DNA of 64,000 bases from Myxococcota bacterium (lineage in GTDB: Bacteria > Myxococcota_A > UBA9160 > UBA4427). The position numbers and the translations under genes are program-made. The stretch spans positions 1 to 64,000 of the forward strand of contig JANQEL010000151.1 in the NCBI GenBank assembly GCA_028278345.1, read 5' to 3'. A model generated the notes under the pieces. The model was not told the origin of the DNA, did no database searches, and saw only the letters and a list, made by a program, of their open reading frames with translations. Positions 34,630 to 46,673 of this stretch are shown here, in pieces (positions within the stretch are counted from its first letter, which is position 1; the number at the start of each line of letters is the position of its first letter).

Positions 34630-35073
34630 ATGGCGCCCCAGGACAGCCGAGACCTATCGATCGAGCCGTGGTTCTCGATCCCCGAGGCCGAGCTCGGCGA
34701 GGCGGCGAGCCGCGCCCGCGGGCCGGGGGGGCAGCACGTCAACAAGACGAACACCCGCGTCACTCTGCGCTGGAATGTTCGCGAGAGTGCGGCTCCGACG
34801 CCTCGGCAGCGCGAGCGTCTGCTCGAGAGCCTGGGCGCGCGGCTGACCGCGCAAGGCGAACTCGTCGTCCACAGCGACCGCACCCGCAGTCGCGCGCGCA
34901 ATCGCGAGTACGCGCGTGAGCGAATTCGCGAGCTGGTCAGCAAAGCGCTTCACGAAGATCCCGAGCGACGTCCCACACGCCCCACCCGCGCGTCGAAAGC
35001 GCGCACTCGGAAAATCAAGACCCAGCGAAGCGCGCTCAAGAAGATGCGCGGACGACCCGGCGAGTACGATTGA
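34630..35073 (+). CDS. arfB: Alternative ribosome-rescue factor ArfB (YaeJ-type peptidyl-tRNA hydrolase)
   Basis: A protein of 147 residues. The GGQ motif (RGPGGQHVNKT, about residues 30-40) hydrolyses peptidyl-tRNA on stalled ribosomes. The C-terminal tail RKIKTQRSALKKMRGRP is basic and enters the empty mRNA channel, which separates ArfB from stop-codon-reading release factors. It is stop-codon independent and works when no codon fills the A site. The ATG lacks a ribosome binding site but follows TACGGT by 7 nt, so the mRNA may be leaderless. Confidence 0.95.
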   Translation: MAPQDSRDLSIEPWFSIPEAELGEAASRARGPGGQHVNKTNTRVTLRWNVRESAAPTPRQRERLLESLGARLTAQGELVVHSDRTRSRARNREYARERIRELVSKALHEDPERRPTRPTRASKARTRKIKTQRSALKKMRGRPGEYD

Positions 35074-35325
35074 ACACGCGGGTGCTTGCCCGCGAACACG
35101 CAGTCATCTCGCTCCGAACGAACTTGTCGGGAACTCCTTCGAGTTGCGCGGCCACCCAGCCGTACGCGCGTGGCGCCCGTTCGTCGCCCGAAATCTGGGG
35201 TGTTCACGGCTTGAAATTCGAAGGTTGTCCCTATCGTTTCACGCGCGTGAATCGACGACTCAATGGCCGAACTGGATTCCGCGCGCAGAACCCTCGCGTG
35301 TGCGTTCGCGGCCTGGGAGAGATCG

Positions 35326-35628
35326 ATGGCGGCAAAGGCAAAGAAAGCGAAGAAGAAGGCGGCGGGTAGACGCCCCGCTACTCGCAAGGGTGCGAAGGCC
35401 AGGGCCGGCAAGGCGAAGAAGAAGATGGGCTGGGGCGGACGTCGACCCGGAGCCGGTCGTCCGAAGGGCAGCGGCAAGGGCCCGTCGCCGCATGCTCGGA
35501 AGAACCGCGTCGCCGTGATGTTCACCGACACCGAACTCGCGAAGCTGCGCGCGGTCGCCCGCAAGCAGCGCATCCCGGTCGCCACCGTGGCATACCGTTT
35601 GATCGAGAAGTCCCTCAAGCGCGCCTGA
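35326..35628 (+). CDS. Small basic protein with Lys/Ala tail and ribbon-helix-helix-like end
   Basis: A protein of 100 residues that I do not recognise as a named family. The first 35 residues are a Lys/Ala-rich tail of histone H1-like character (AAKAKKAKKKAAGRRP). Next comes GWGGRRPGAGRPKGSGKGP, which resembles an AT-hook type basic patch. The last 45 residues (RVAVMFTDTELAKLRAVARKQRIPVATVAYRLIEKSL) look like a ribbon-helix-helix fold: one strand and two helices. DNA binding is therefore likely, either as a chromatin-like protein or as a regulator. GGGAGA lies 5 bp before this ATG; the in-frame ATG at 35263 has no such site. Confidence 0.75.
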   Translation: MAAKAKKAKKKAAGRRPATRKGAKARAGKAKKKMGWGGRRPGAGRPKGSGKGPSPHARKNRVAVMFTDTELAKLRAVARKQRIPVATVAYRLIEKSLKRA

Positions 35629-35902
35629 CCCGCTCTTGCGAGATCCAGGCGGTTTTCCCGCGATTCACCCTATTTGAGGGAACCAGGCGCGGGAATTTCC
35701 CGTCAAAGCCCCTGTTTCCGGGCTGCGGGAAAGCAGCCTTGCAAGTAGACTCCCGCGCCCCGCTGGGACCCGAACGTTTCTCCGCGCGTGACCTCCCGCG
35801 CGGCTCCCCCGCCCGAAACGCTCCCCCGCGACCCACAGTGTCAACGCCGAGCCCTTTCGCACAGGCGGCGCCCCGGTGCGGGCGAACTCGAGGAAGTTGC
35901 AT

Positions 35903-36130
35903 ATGGCCAAGAAGAGCAAGACCGGTGTGCTGAAGCGACTGCGCGAAGTGAAGAAGGCCGAGAAGGCGGCGCTCAAGAAGGAAGAGATGCGCCTGCGCAA
36001 GGAGATGGGCCCGGGCCCGTCCAGCGCCGACGAAGAAAAGGGCGAACCCCGCATCGCCACCGCCGACGACATGGCGGGCTACGGCTTCCCCGTTGCAGGC
36101 GAAGAAGAGGAAGAAGAGGAAAGCGCCTGA
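35903..36130 (+). CDS. Small charge-segregated protein of unknown function
   Basis: A protein of 75 residues. The N-terminal half is lysine-rich and helical (AKKSKTGVLKRLREVKKAEKAALKK), and the C-terminal half is acidic, ending GEEEEEEESA. In between is a conserved-looking core, PRIATADDMAGYGFPVAG. I do not recognise the family. The split charge could bind nucleic acid or ribosomes with one end and a basic partner with the other. GAGGAAG at good spacing supports the ATG at 35903. It stops 16 bp before the convergent hydrolase stop. Confidence 0.75.
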   Translation: MAKKSKTGVLKRLREVKKAEKAALKKEEMRLRKEMGPGPSSADEEKGEPRIATADDMAGYGFPVAGEEEEEEESA

Positions 36131-36146
36131 TCAGGGCGCTGTGCGA

Positions 36147-37580
36147 TCAGCCCTTGCTGCGTGAGAGCCCCAGTTCCTCTTCCGTCTTCTCGATGCGGTG
36201 CTCGAGCCAGAAGATCTCGTAGTCGTTCTTGAGACCTTCTTCGGCATCACTCTGCAGCTGGGTGAGGGCCTCGAGGCGGATCGTGAGGGCGTCGCTGTTT
36301 CCGGGATCTCCAGCGAGGGCCATCTCGACGAGATGCAGGGCCCGCACCGGGTCGCTTTCGTTCTGGTAGCGGCGCGCACGTTCGAGGAGCGTGTCGACGC
36401 CGGTCATCTCCGCCACGTCGGCGTAGACGTCGCGTGCGGGAACGGGATAGAGCTCGGTGGTGGAATCCCAGTGGAACCAGGTGCCGTAGTACTCCCAGAT
36501 CGTCTTGACCGCCCAGGACACGCGGCCGTGGTTCTGCGGCAGGTCGAGATGCGGCGGTAGCTGGATCTCCTGCATGGCCTGGTAGACCGTCTTGCCCGCG
36601 TTCATGGCGGCGATGGTCTCGTCGTGCACGTACTGCACGGCGTCCCGCGTGCGCACGAGCGACGCCATGATCTCCTCTTCTCCCACCGTCGGGTTGAAGT
36701 GGCTCGGCACGATCATCGCGGGGCGCAATTCGATGATCCGATCGAGGGAGCGGATGTACTCGATCGGCTTGCGCACCTTTTCGCCGCGCAGGGTCACGAC
36801 GTTCGGAAACTGCGGAAACTGGGGGCCGAAGAAATCGCCCGAGAAGAGGATCCGCTCTTCGGGGAGCCAGAGGCAGATGTTGTCCGCGCCTTCGGCTCCC
36901 GGCGTATTCAAGACTTCGAAGCGCTTTCCTCCGACCTCGAAGGTGTAGTCGCGATCGGCGTCGACGAGCACGTCGGGCTCGATGTCGGTCCAGTCGAGAA
37001 AGCCGAGGTCGGGCCGTTCTTCGGGGAGCCAGGGGAAGAGGCGGCGGTTGCGCTCGTGCTGAAAGGGCGCGAGTTCGGCGAGATATCGCAACTCTTCCGT
37101 CAGTTCGCGGTGCGCAATGACCTCGACGCCTTCGTCGAGCCACACCTTGATCCCGCCCACGTGGTCGGCGTGGGAATGGCTGATGATCACGTGGGTCACG
37201 GGGCCTTCCGAGGCCTCGGCGCGCAGGGCCTTGCGCTGATCCGCGGCCTGGATCACGAGCCCCGTATCGAACAGCACGTTGCCCTCGGGTGTCGTGATCA
37301 TGTTCACGTTGCCGACGCCGGTCGCCATGTAGATGTCGTCGGTGATCTTGCGGACTTCGATCGGGCGCTTGATGAGGTCGACCGAGGCACCATGGGTGCC
37401 TTCGAGGCCTGCTGCGCTGTCGGAGATCCTCTGCCGCGCCGCCTGCCCGACGATCTCGGCCGCCTTGAGCTTGGCGTTCTGCTGAAGGCTCGAACCCCCC
37501 TCTCCCGAGACGAACCAGTACGCGAAGCCCGATACCACCACCACGAGGCCGATTGCGATGGCTCCCTTCGAAGATCCCAT
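36147..37580 (-). CDS. Membrane-anchored alkylsulfatase-like metallo-beta-lactamase hydrolase
   Basis: A protein of 477 residues. An N-terminal hydrophobic helix (AIAIGLVVVVSGFAYWFVSG) anchors or exports it. The MBL domain has the zinc motif H135-x-H137-x-D139-H140 (SHSHADHVGG), HRELTEELRYL, and IVPSHFNPTVG. The region NHGRVSWAVKTIWEYYGTWFHWDSTTELYP and the following helices match the dimerisation domain of BDS1/SdsA-type alkylsulfatases. The usual sterol-carrier-like C-terminal domain of SdsA seems absent. Substrate could be an alkyl sulfate or related ester. GGAGGG before the ATG at 37580 supports that start over one 20 codons upstream. Confidence 0.87.
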   Translation of the reverse strand: MGSSKGAIAIGLVVVVSGFAYWFVSGEGGSSLQQNAKLKAAEIVGQAARQRISDSAAGLEGTHGASVDLIKRPIEVRKITDDIYMATGVGNVNMITTPEGNVLFDTGLVIQAADQRKALRAEASEGPVTHVIISHSHADHVGGIKVWLDEGVEVIAHRELTEELRYLAELAPFQHERNRRLFPWLPEERPDLGFLDWTDIEPDVLVDADRDYTFEVGGKRFEVLNTPGAEGADNICLWLPEERILFSGDFFGPQFPQFPNVVTLRGEKVRKPIEYIRSLDRIIELRPAMIVPSHFNPTVGEEEIMASLVRTRDAVQYVHDETIAAMNAGKTVYQAMQEIQLPPHLDLPQNHGRVSWAVKTIWEYYGTWFHWDSTTELYPVPARDVYADVAEMTGVDTLLERARRYQNESDPVRALHLVEMALAGDPGNSDALTIRLEALTQLQSDAEEGLKNDYEIFWLEHRIEKTEEELGLSRSKG

Positions 37581-37701
37581 GCCGCTCCCTCCTGGCGAGC
37601 GATCAGGACCGCGTGCGGCCGATCGCATCGAAGAAGCCAATGATGCTGCGAATCACGGCGTCTGGCTGCTCGCGATGGAGCATCTCGGTGTAACGCGCGG
37701 T

Positions 37702-40608
<2,907 letters not shown>

Positions 40609-40735
40609 GACCGATCCTCGAGGGCAGGAGATCGCGAAGAAGGGCGCAGTGTAACGCGAAACCCTTGGGGTGATCGGACGAGCCCGCGCGGCGGCGACAC
40701 GTTCGCCGAAATGAGATGGCGTTACGCGTTCGCGC

Positions 40736-42745
40736 TCAAGCGTCGAGTCGCGATTCGCTTTCGAATAGGCCTTCGAGGTCGGTCAGGCCGTCGGAGGTGC
40801 CGAGCACGAGCAGGCGATCACCCGCGCGCGGCGCGAAGTCGGGTGAGGGCACGGCGTCGACCGCGCCGCGCCGATCGACGGCGACCACGCTCACCCCGGT
40901 CCTCGCACGAACGTCGAGCTCGGCGAGCGATCGTCCGCCCGCGAATCGATGCGGCACGGTGATCCACTCGTGCTCGCTCTCGCGCAGCAGGTCCACCAGC
41001 CACGGATCGAGTTCGAGGCCCGGGGTGCTGCGAATCGCTTCGTAGTCTTCGTCGCGAAGCGCCTCCGCGAAGTTGCGAATCGCCCCGGCGTGGAAGTCGA
41101 ACTGCGCGAGGGCCTGGCGGACGAGTTCGATGCTGCCCTCGTACTCCTCGGCGACGACGCAGCTGGCGCCCACGGCTTCGAGGGGCTCCACTTCGTGAAC
41201 GAAGCGGGCGCGCGCGAGAATCGGGAGGCGCGGCGCCGCGGCCCGCACGCGCGCCACGATGCGCCGCGTGGCCAGGGGATCGGAGATCGCCACGGTGACG
41301 AACTTCGCCTTGGCGACGCCCAGGCGCTCGAGGAAGGCCGGGCGCGCCGCGTCGCCGAAGACGATGTGTTCCCCCTGCTTTGCTGCCTGGGCGACGGTGG
41401 TCGCGTTGGCTTCGACCACGACGTAGGGGCGGTGTTGCGAGCGGAGGAGCTTCGCGAGGGTGCGCCCCGCCGGTCCATAACCCACGACGATCACGCGCTC
41501 GTCGTCGCGGGCGCGGTCGTGATGGGCCGCGTCGCGCTTCCAGCGGGTCTTCGAGCGCCAGCCGGCGGGAAGCCGCGTTTCGAGGGCCTCGGCGATCTCG
41601 GGGGCGCGGCGCATCATGAAGGGCGTCGCGATCAGGCTCACGATCGAAGCCGCGAGCACCGCCTGATGAAGGGTTTCGCTCAGGAGCCCCGAGCGAGCCG
41701 CCACTTCGGCGAGCACGAAGGAGAACTCGCCGCACTGGGCGAGCGAGATCCCCGCGAGCGCCCCGACACCGACCCCCCTTCGCAGGAAGAGCGCGCTCAC
41801 CCCGGTGATCACCGTGCCCTTGACCAGCGTGGCCGCCAGCACGATCGAAAGCACCAGCGGCGCCTGCTGGATCATCACCAGGGGCTCGAAGAGCATGCCG
41901 ACGGCGGTGAAGAAAATGCCGAGCACGACCCCGCGCAGGGGAACGACCTCGGAGAAGAGCTGATGGGCGTAAGGCGAAGAACTCGCCGCGACACCCGCGA
42001 GGAACGCACCCACCGCGAGCGTGAGCCCGAGTTCTTCGGCGAGGAAGGCCGAGCCCAATACGATGATCAGGGCGAGCAGGCTGAAGAGATCCGCCGAGCG
42101 CAAGCGCGCCATGCGATCGAGCGCACGCGGCACGGCGAAGCGCACGATGTAGAGCACGGCGGCGAGGGCGGCAGCGAGCTTCGCGACCGTCCACGCGAAG
42201 CTGGCCAGCGAAAGCGTTTCGCCCTGTGCGAGCAGGGGAACGAGAAGCAGGAGGGGAACGATGGAGAGGTCCTGGAAGAGCAGGATCGAGGTGGCGAGTT
42301 GGCCGTGGGGTGAGTTCGTCTGGCCTTGATCGCTGAGCAGTCGCAGCACCAGCGCGGTCGACGACATCGCGATCATGCCCCCGAGCACGAGCGCAGGGCC
42401 CTTCGAGAGGCCGAGGGCGACAGCCACCGCGTAGACGATCCCCATCGTGAGGGCGACCTGCAGCCCGCCACCGATCAGCGCACCGCGCCACAACCTCTGG
42501 GCACGATCGAGGGGCAGGTCGAGACCGATCTCGAAGAGCAGGAAGACCACTCCGATCTCGGCCAGCGCGCGCACGCGATCGGGCTCCTGCACGATGCCCA
42601 GGACGCCGGGGCCCGCGATCGCACCGAGCACCAGGAAACCCGCAATCGCGGGAAGCTTCAGACGTTCGAAGAGTGCGAGGCCCGCGGCTGCGAGACAGAG
42701 CAGCACGAGCACCTCGAACAACTGGATCGAATGAAGCGGTTCCAA
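40736..42745 (-). CDS. KefB/CPA2-type monovalent cation:proton antiporter with RCK domain
   Basis: A protein of 669 residues. The first 390 residues contain about 12-13 membrane helices of the CPA2 exchanger fold, with [14 protein letters not shown] as the ion-binding region. A TrkA-N Rossmann domain follows (about 415-535, [18 protein letters not shown]), then a TrkA-C domain (about 590-660, [17 protein letters not shown]). Such antiporters exchange K+ or Na+ for H+ and are gated by a nucleotide at the RCK domain. The start codon appears to be the TTG at 42745 with a weak AGGG upstream. No KefF/G-type ancillary gene is adjacent. Confidence 0.9.
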   Translation of the reverse strand: MEPLHSIQLFEVLVLLCLAAAGLALFERLKLPAIAGFLVLGAIAGPGVLGIVQEPDRVRALAEIGVVFLLFEIGLDLPLDRAQRLWRGALIGGGLQVALTMGIVYAVAVALGLSKGPALVLGGMIAMSSTALVLRLLSDQGQTNSPHGQLATSILLFQDLSIVPLLLLVPLLAQGETLSLASFAWTVAKLAAALAAVLYIVRFAVPRALDRMARLRSADLFSLLALIIVLGSAFLAEELGLTLAVGAFLAGVAASSSPYAHQLFSEVVPLRGVVLGIFFTAVGMLFEPLVMIQQAPLVLSIVLAATLVKGTVITGVSALFLRRGVGVGALAGISLAQCGEFSFVLAEVAARSGLLSETLHQAVLAASIVSLIATPFMMRRAPEIAEALETRLPAGWRSKTRWKRDAAHHDRARDDERVIVVGYGPAGRTLAKLLRSQHRPYVVVEANATTVAQAAKQGEHIVFGDAARPAFLERLGVAKAKFVTVAISDPLATRRIVARVRAAAPRLPILARARFVHEVEPLEAVGASCVVAEEYEGSIELVRQALAQFDFHAGAIRNFAEALRDEDYEAIRSTPGLELDPWLVDLLRESEHEWITVPHRFAGGRSLAELDVRARTGVSVVAVDRRGAVDAVPSPDFAPRAGDRLLVLGTSDGLTDLEGLFESESRLDA

Positions 42746-42985
42746 CCTGCACCCTTGTCGGCGATGGAGCGCGCCGACGAGGCGAAGGTTCGGTTCCGAT
42801 CAGTTGAGGCGACTACCAGGGTAAACGCGGGGGAAGATCGGGGGGTTCCACGCCGGTTGCGTCCGATCCATCACCCATCGGTCGGGTACGAGAAAAGCTG
42901 AGCGTCCAATCGACGAAGCGTTTTCGTTTGCACGTGCGTGAACGTGCTTGCCGGTCGCCTGCGGATGGCTTGCGTGTGGCGTCGA

Positions 42986-44392
42986 TCAGCTCGCGCCGTC
43001 GCCACTCATCACGGCGGGCAGCGTGCGCAGGAGGATCATGAAGTCGCTGCGCAGGGACCAGGTGTCGATGTACTCGAGATCGAGTCGCACCCAATCCTCG
43101 AAGCCGATCGCGTTGCGGCCGGATACCTGCCACAAACACGTGATGCCCGGGCGCATCGAAAGTCGGCGGCGCTCGAAGGTCTGGTACTCCGCCACCTCGA
43201 CGGGGACGGGCGGGCGCGGTCCGACGAGGCTCATGTCGCCGATCAGTACGTTCCAGAACTGCGGCAGTTCGTCGATCGAGTAGCGGCGCAGGGTGCGGCC
43301 CACCGGCGTGATGCGAGGATCGTGGGCCATCTTGAAGACGGGCCCGTCCATCTCGTTCATCTCGTCGAGCTCGAGCTTGCGCGCCTCGGCGTCGGTCTCC
43401 ATGGTGCGCAGCTTGTACATCACGAAGTGGCGGCCGTTGAAGCCGCAGCGCACCTGGCGGAAGAAGATCGGGCCGGGGCTCGTGAGCTTGATCAGCGCTG
43501 CCGAAACCGCGACGACCGGGGCCGCGATCGCCAGGCCGACCAGCGCGCCCACGATGTCGATGCCGCGCTTGATGGTGATCATGAAGCGGTTGTGGTGGAC
43601 GGGGGCAAAGGAGAGCGCCGGCATGCTGCCGAAGCGCGTGGTGCGCGGTGCCGGGAGATAGTCGCCGAAGAGGTCGGAGAGCAGCGTGATGGGCACGCCG
43701 GCGGCCGCACACGAGTCCACCGCTTCGATGATCGAGCCGAGCATCGAACGCGGGCAGGCGACGATTACCTCGTCGATCACCTGGTCGACGATCAGATCGT
43801 TCATGTCGGAGATCTTGAAGATCTGCTCGTTCGGTACCGCGGCGCCTTCGCTCGGCAGGTCGTTGTCGACGAAGCCGATGATGTGAAGGCCCCAGCCCGG
43901 GTTCTGTTCGATCACGTTCTTCACGTAGGCCGCTCGCGGACCGGAGCCGACGATGACGACGTTGCGCGTCGTCTCGTTGCGACGCACCCACTTCGAGGTG
44001 CGGTACACGATTGCTCGCACACCGCACAGCGTGACGAGTTGCAGCGCCGTGCACACGATGGGCATGGCCACCGCGACGGGGGGCGAGAAGAGGAAGGCCA
44101 TCGCGCACTGCGCGACCGCGATGCCGGCGCCGAGGGTCAGCAGCCGGTGCTGGATGACGTCGAGGCGATTGCGCCGCTGGAAGGCGTACACCTCGAGCAC
44201 CTGGAAGGTCAGTGGCCAGGAGAGCGCCGAACCGATCCCGAAGGCGATCAGCGAGAAATTCGCACCGCCCGGCGCGCCCCCAGTGTTCAGCATGCCCGGA
44301 ATGGCGAGGGTGGCGAGCAGCACCCCGGCGCACACCAGCAGGTCGACCAGTTGGTAGAGATGATCGAAGTGGGTGGAGTCGTCTCGCAGCAA
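42986..44392 (-). CDS. Polyprenyl-phosphate sugar transferase (undecaprenyl-phosphate glycosylphosphotransferase)
   Basis: A protein of 468 residues of the WbaP/WcaJ type. Four to five N-terminal membrane helices and a nucleotide-binding-like region (NVVIVGSGPRAAYVKNVI) precede a membrane segment at about 280-310. The catalytic domain holds the family hallmarks SPGPIFFRQVRCGFNGRHF, MYKLRTM, RYSIDELPQFWNVLIGDMSLVGPRP and RPGITCLWQVSGRN. It starts exopolysaccharide or O-antigen repeat units by moving a sugar phosphate onto undecaprenyl phosphate. No other polysaccharide genes flank it, which is unusual. The start seems to be TTG 44392 without a clear ribosome binding site, so a start further in is possible. 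Confidence 0.92.
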   Translation of the reverse strand: MLRDDSTHFDHLYQLVDLLVCAGVLLATLAIPGMLNTGGAPGGANFSLIAFGIGSALSWPLTFQVLEVYAFQRRNRLDVIQHRLLTLGAGIAVAQCAMAFLFSPPVAVAMPIVCTALQLVTLCGVRAIVYRTSKWVRRNETTRNVVIVGSGPRAAYVKNVIEQNPGWGLHIIGFVDNDLPSEGAAVPNEQIFKISDMNDLIVDQVIDEVIVACPRSMLGSIIEAVDSCAAAGVPITLLSDLFGDYLPAPRTTRFGSMPALSFAPVHHNRFMITIKRGIDIVGALVGLAIAAPVVAVSAALIKLTSPGPIFFRQVRCGFNGRHFVMYKLRTMETDAEARKLELDEMNEMDGPVFKMAHDPRITPVGRTLRRYSIDELPQFWNVLIGDMSLVGPRPPVPVEVAEYQTFERRRLSMRPGITCLWQVSGRNAIGFEDWVRLDLEYIDTWSLRSDFMILLRTLPAVMSGDGAS

Positions 44393-44646
44393 GTTCGTTC
44401 GGCTCGCACGGGTGTGCGCGCAGGCCCCGCCTGACCTTCAAGTGGGGGGAATGCGGGCATGCGGATCTTCTGCGGAATTCTTCGACCGGCGCATGGCTTC
44501 TCGTGAGTTTTTCCGACCCGGGAGCGCGGCAAACGGCGGCGTGCAAGCCACCGGCAAAGTTCCGCGCAACTGCGAATCGGGTAGTCTTCTCCGCGCGAGC
44601 CATCGGCCGCGATCCAACCCATCCAGCTCATTGCACAGGGGAGTGC

Positions 44647-45900
44647 ATGTCGGTTCTTTCTCTCACTTCGCCACGCGCCCGCGGTCTCATGGTGTTGACC
44701 GCTCATCCCGAGGGCTGCAGGGTCCTCGCCGAGCGGCAGATCGCCCGCGCGAAGGAGGCCTTTCCCAAGCCGCTACCCGCAGCGGAGGGGAAGACTGCGC
44801 TCGTACTCGGCAGCACGACCTTCGGCTACGGAAGCTCGACCGCGATCGCCCTCAAGGAGGCCGGCTTTTCGAAGGTGATCGGACTCGGCTACGAGACGCC
44901 GCCGACCTTCCGCAAGGAAAAGGTCGCGATGGCCCCGGCCGGCTGGTACCTGACGCATGCGCTGCATACGGCCTATCCCGAGCAGCGCACGTATTTCGCC
45001 GATGGGTTCAGCGATGCGACGCGCGATCGGGTCATCGATGACCTGAAGAGCGGCGGCGAGAAGATCGACCTGCTCTTGTACAGCGTGGCAGCGCCACGCC
45101 GTAGTCATCTCGGCGAGACCTGGAACTCGGCCCTCAAGGTGATCGGCGAACCGCTCACCGTCTGCGGCCTCGACTACGCGAGCGGTCAACACAAGGAAGT
45201 CACCCTCGAACCCGCGAGCGAACTCGAGATCGAACACACCCGCCGCGTGATGGGCGGTGACGACCTCGACCTCTGGGTGAACGCCCTGCTCTACGGCGGC
45301 TGCGTGAACACGGGCTTCAAGGTGGCGTCACTCTCCTACATCGGCCCCGAGTTCGAACCGCTGCGCCGCATCTACTGGGATGGAGCGCTGGGCGGTGCGA
45401 AGAAGCACATCGATATGACGACGGCCGCGCAGAATGCGCGACTGTCCCAGCGCCTGGACGGCGCCGCCTTCTCGAGCATGAACCCCGCTGTCGTGACGGG
45501 TGCCTCGGTCGCGATCCCCGCGATGCTGAAGTACATCGCCGACTATCTCGCCGTCGTCGACTCGGGCATCGGTGCCTACGACGATCCGCTGGATGTCGGC
45601 GTGAACTTCACACGCGCGCTCTACGACGATGGCGAGCCGTGGCGTGACATGCTCGACGAAGCCGGTCGGCTTCGTCTGGATGAGAACGAACTCGACCCGG
45701 ATCTCCAGAAGGCCATCACCGGCTCCTGGGCCGATGCGAAGCCCGGCGATCCACCGCCGCTCACAGTCCGCGGCCTCGAACTCTTCAAGAAGGAGTTCAT
45801 GCAGCTCTTCGGCTGGGAGGTGGACGGCGTCGATTACGAAGCCCCGGCCGAGTTCCTGCCCGATCTCGGCGAGGGAGTCGTCCAGCTCGTCGACGAGTAG
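44647..45900 (+). CDS. fabV: FabV-type trans-2-enoyl-CoA/ACP reductase
   Basis: A protein of 417 residues, slightly longer than typical FabV. The dinucleotide-binding region is VLGSTTFGYGSSTAIALKEAGF, a variant of the FabV motif. The active-site pattern Y-x8-K is Y243...K252 (YWDGALGGAKKH). GAGCVNTGF-like LYGGCVNTGFKVASLSYIGPEF precedes it. FabV proteins complete the last step of fatty acid elongation and confer resistance to triclosan because they differ from FabI. A clear GGGGAG precedes the ATG. It may serve the fatty acid synthase or a reverse beta-oxidation path; sequence alone does not decide. A hairpin follows the stop. Confidence 0.9.
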   Translation: MSVLSLTSPRARGLMVLTAHPEGCRVLAERQIARAKEAFPKPLPAAEGKTALVLGSTTFGYGSSTAIALKEAGFSKVIGLGYETPPTFRKEKVAMAPAGWYLTHALHTAYPEQRTYFADGFSDATRDRVIDDLKSGGEKIDLLLYSVAAPRRSHLGETWNSALKVIGEPLTVCGLDYASGQHKEVTLEPASELEIEHTRRVMGGDDLDLWVNALLYGGCVNTGFKVASLSYIGPEFEPLRRIYWDGALGGAKKHIDMTTAAQNARLSQRLDGAAFSSMNPAVVTGASVAIPAMLKYIADYLAVVDSGIGAYDDPLDVGVNFTRALYDDGEPWRDMLDEAGRLRLDENELDPDLQKAITGSWADAKPGDPPPLTVRGLELFKKEFMQLFGWEVDGVDYEAPAEFLPDLGEGVVQLVDE

Positions 45901-45912
45901 GCGCTGGATCGT

Positions 45913-45940
45913 CCCCAACCGGATTCACATCCAGTTGGGG
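45913..45940. terminator. Hairpin terminator between fabV and the 3-methyladenine glycosylase gene
   Basis: CCCCAACCGGAT (45913-45924), loop TCAC, ATCCAGTTGGGG (45929-45940): 11 of 12 positions pair. It lies between convergent genes, 12 bp after the fabV stop and 12 bp before the other. The T-tract is weak (CTTCATC). Confidence 0.6.
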
Positions 45941-45951
45941 CTTCATCGGAT

Positions 45952-46554
45952 TCAAGGCGATCGGCGGCTCAGCCACTGCGACTCTTTCGCGCAGAAGCGG
46001 TAGGGGCTGTCGGTGGCTTTCGAGATCCCGATCCTGGGGCTCGTGATCACGTTGATTCGAGATGGTGCGTCCCGCACCACCAACTCTCCCCGGATCACCG
46101 ACGCGCCATCCAATTCCATCCCCACCCCGAACGCCTGCGTCAACCGCCCCGGGCCGGAGGCGATCAATCGATCGGTCTTTCCTTCACCGAGCCCCCGATT
46201 CCCCCGCATCGCGTCGACCCCTTCGAGCGGCTCGATCGCGCGCAGCAGCACCGCCGCGCCAGCGCCCGGGGCCTCGCAAACCAGGTTCATGCACAGGTGA
46301 ATGCCGTACGAGCGGTAGACATAAAGCCGCCCCGGCGGGCCGAACATGCTGCGGTTCCTCGGGGTGGGGCCGCGGTGGGCATGGGAGGCCGGGTCCGCGC
46401 CTTCGCCCAGATAGGCCTCGGTTTCGACGATGCGGCCAGCGAGGAGTTCGCCCTCCGAGGTTCGCCGACAGAGAACGGCGCCGACGAGGTCACGCGCGAC
46501 GTCGAGGCAGGGGCGGGCGTAGAAATCGGGGCCCAGGATCGAACCGAATTGCAT
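45952..46554 (-). CDS. DNA-3-methyladenine glycosylase (AAG/MPG family)
   Basis: A protein of 200 residues. It flips out and excises alkylated purines in base excision repair. The family signatures are ARDLVGAVLCRR, GRIVETEAYLGEGADPASHAHRGPTPRN (with the catalytic Glu and the Tyr that plugs the helix), MFGPPGRLYVYRSYGIHLCMNLV and GPGRLTQAFGV. The ATG at 46554 is preceded either by AGGAT as a weak ribosome binding site or by a TAGGAT hexamer 7 nt away, as in other putative leaderless genes of the window. It diverges from sucA. Confidence 0.96.
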   Translation of the reverse strand: MQFGSILGPDFYARPCLDVARDLVGAVLCRRTSEGELLAGRIVETEAYLGEGADPASHAHRGPTPRNRSMFGPPGRLYVYRSYGIHLCMNLVCEAPGAGAAVLLRAIEPLEGVDAMRGNRGLGEGKTDRLIASGPGRLTQAFGVGMELDGASVIRGELVVRDAPSRINVITSPRIGISKATDSPYRFCAKESQWLSRRSP

Positions 46555-46673
46555 GGGGAGGATCCTATGTCATCGCGCGACGAAGTCGCGTGATTCTTGA
46601 AGTGAAGTCGCGCGTCGCCGATAGATGACCGAACATCTCCCATTCCCCGCCCTCCCCGTCACCGAGAAGCCCC

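Noticed and set aside
35263-35325. Longer start for the basic DNA-binding-like protein
   Set aside because: The ATG at 35263 has no ribosome binding site, while the in-frame ATG at 35326 has GGGAGA at proper spacing.
40609-40735. Glycine riboswitch upstream of gcvP
   Set aside because: No tandem aptamer signature is present and the gap is only 127 bp, with just a small CGGCGA/TCGCCG stem.
42930-42947. GCACGT/ACGTGC hairpin as terminator of the antiporter region
   Set aside because: A short 6-bp stem with no T-run and no gene ending beside it on the forward strand.
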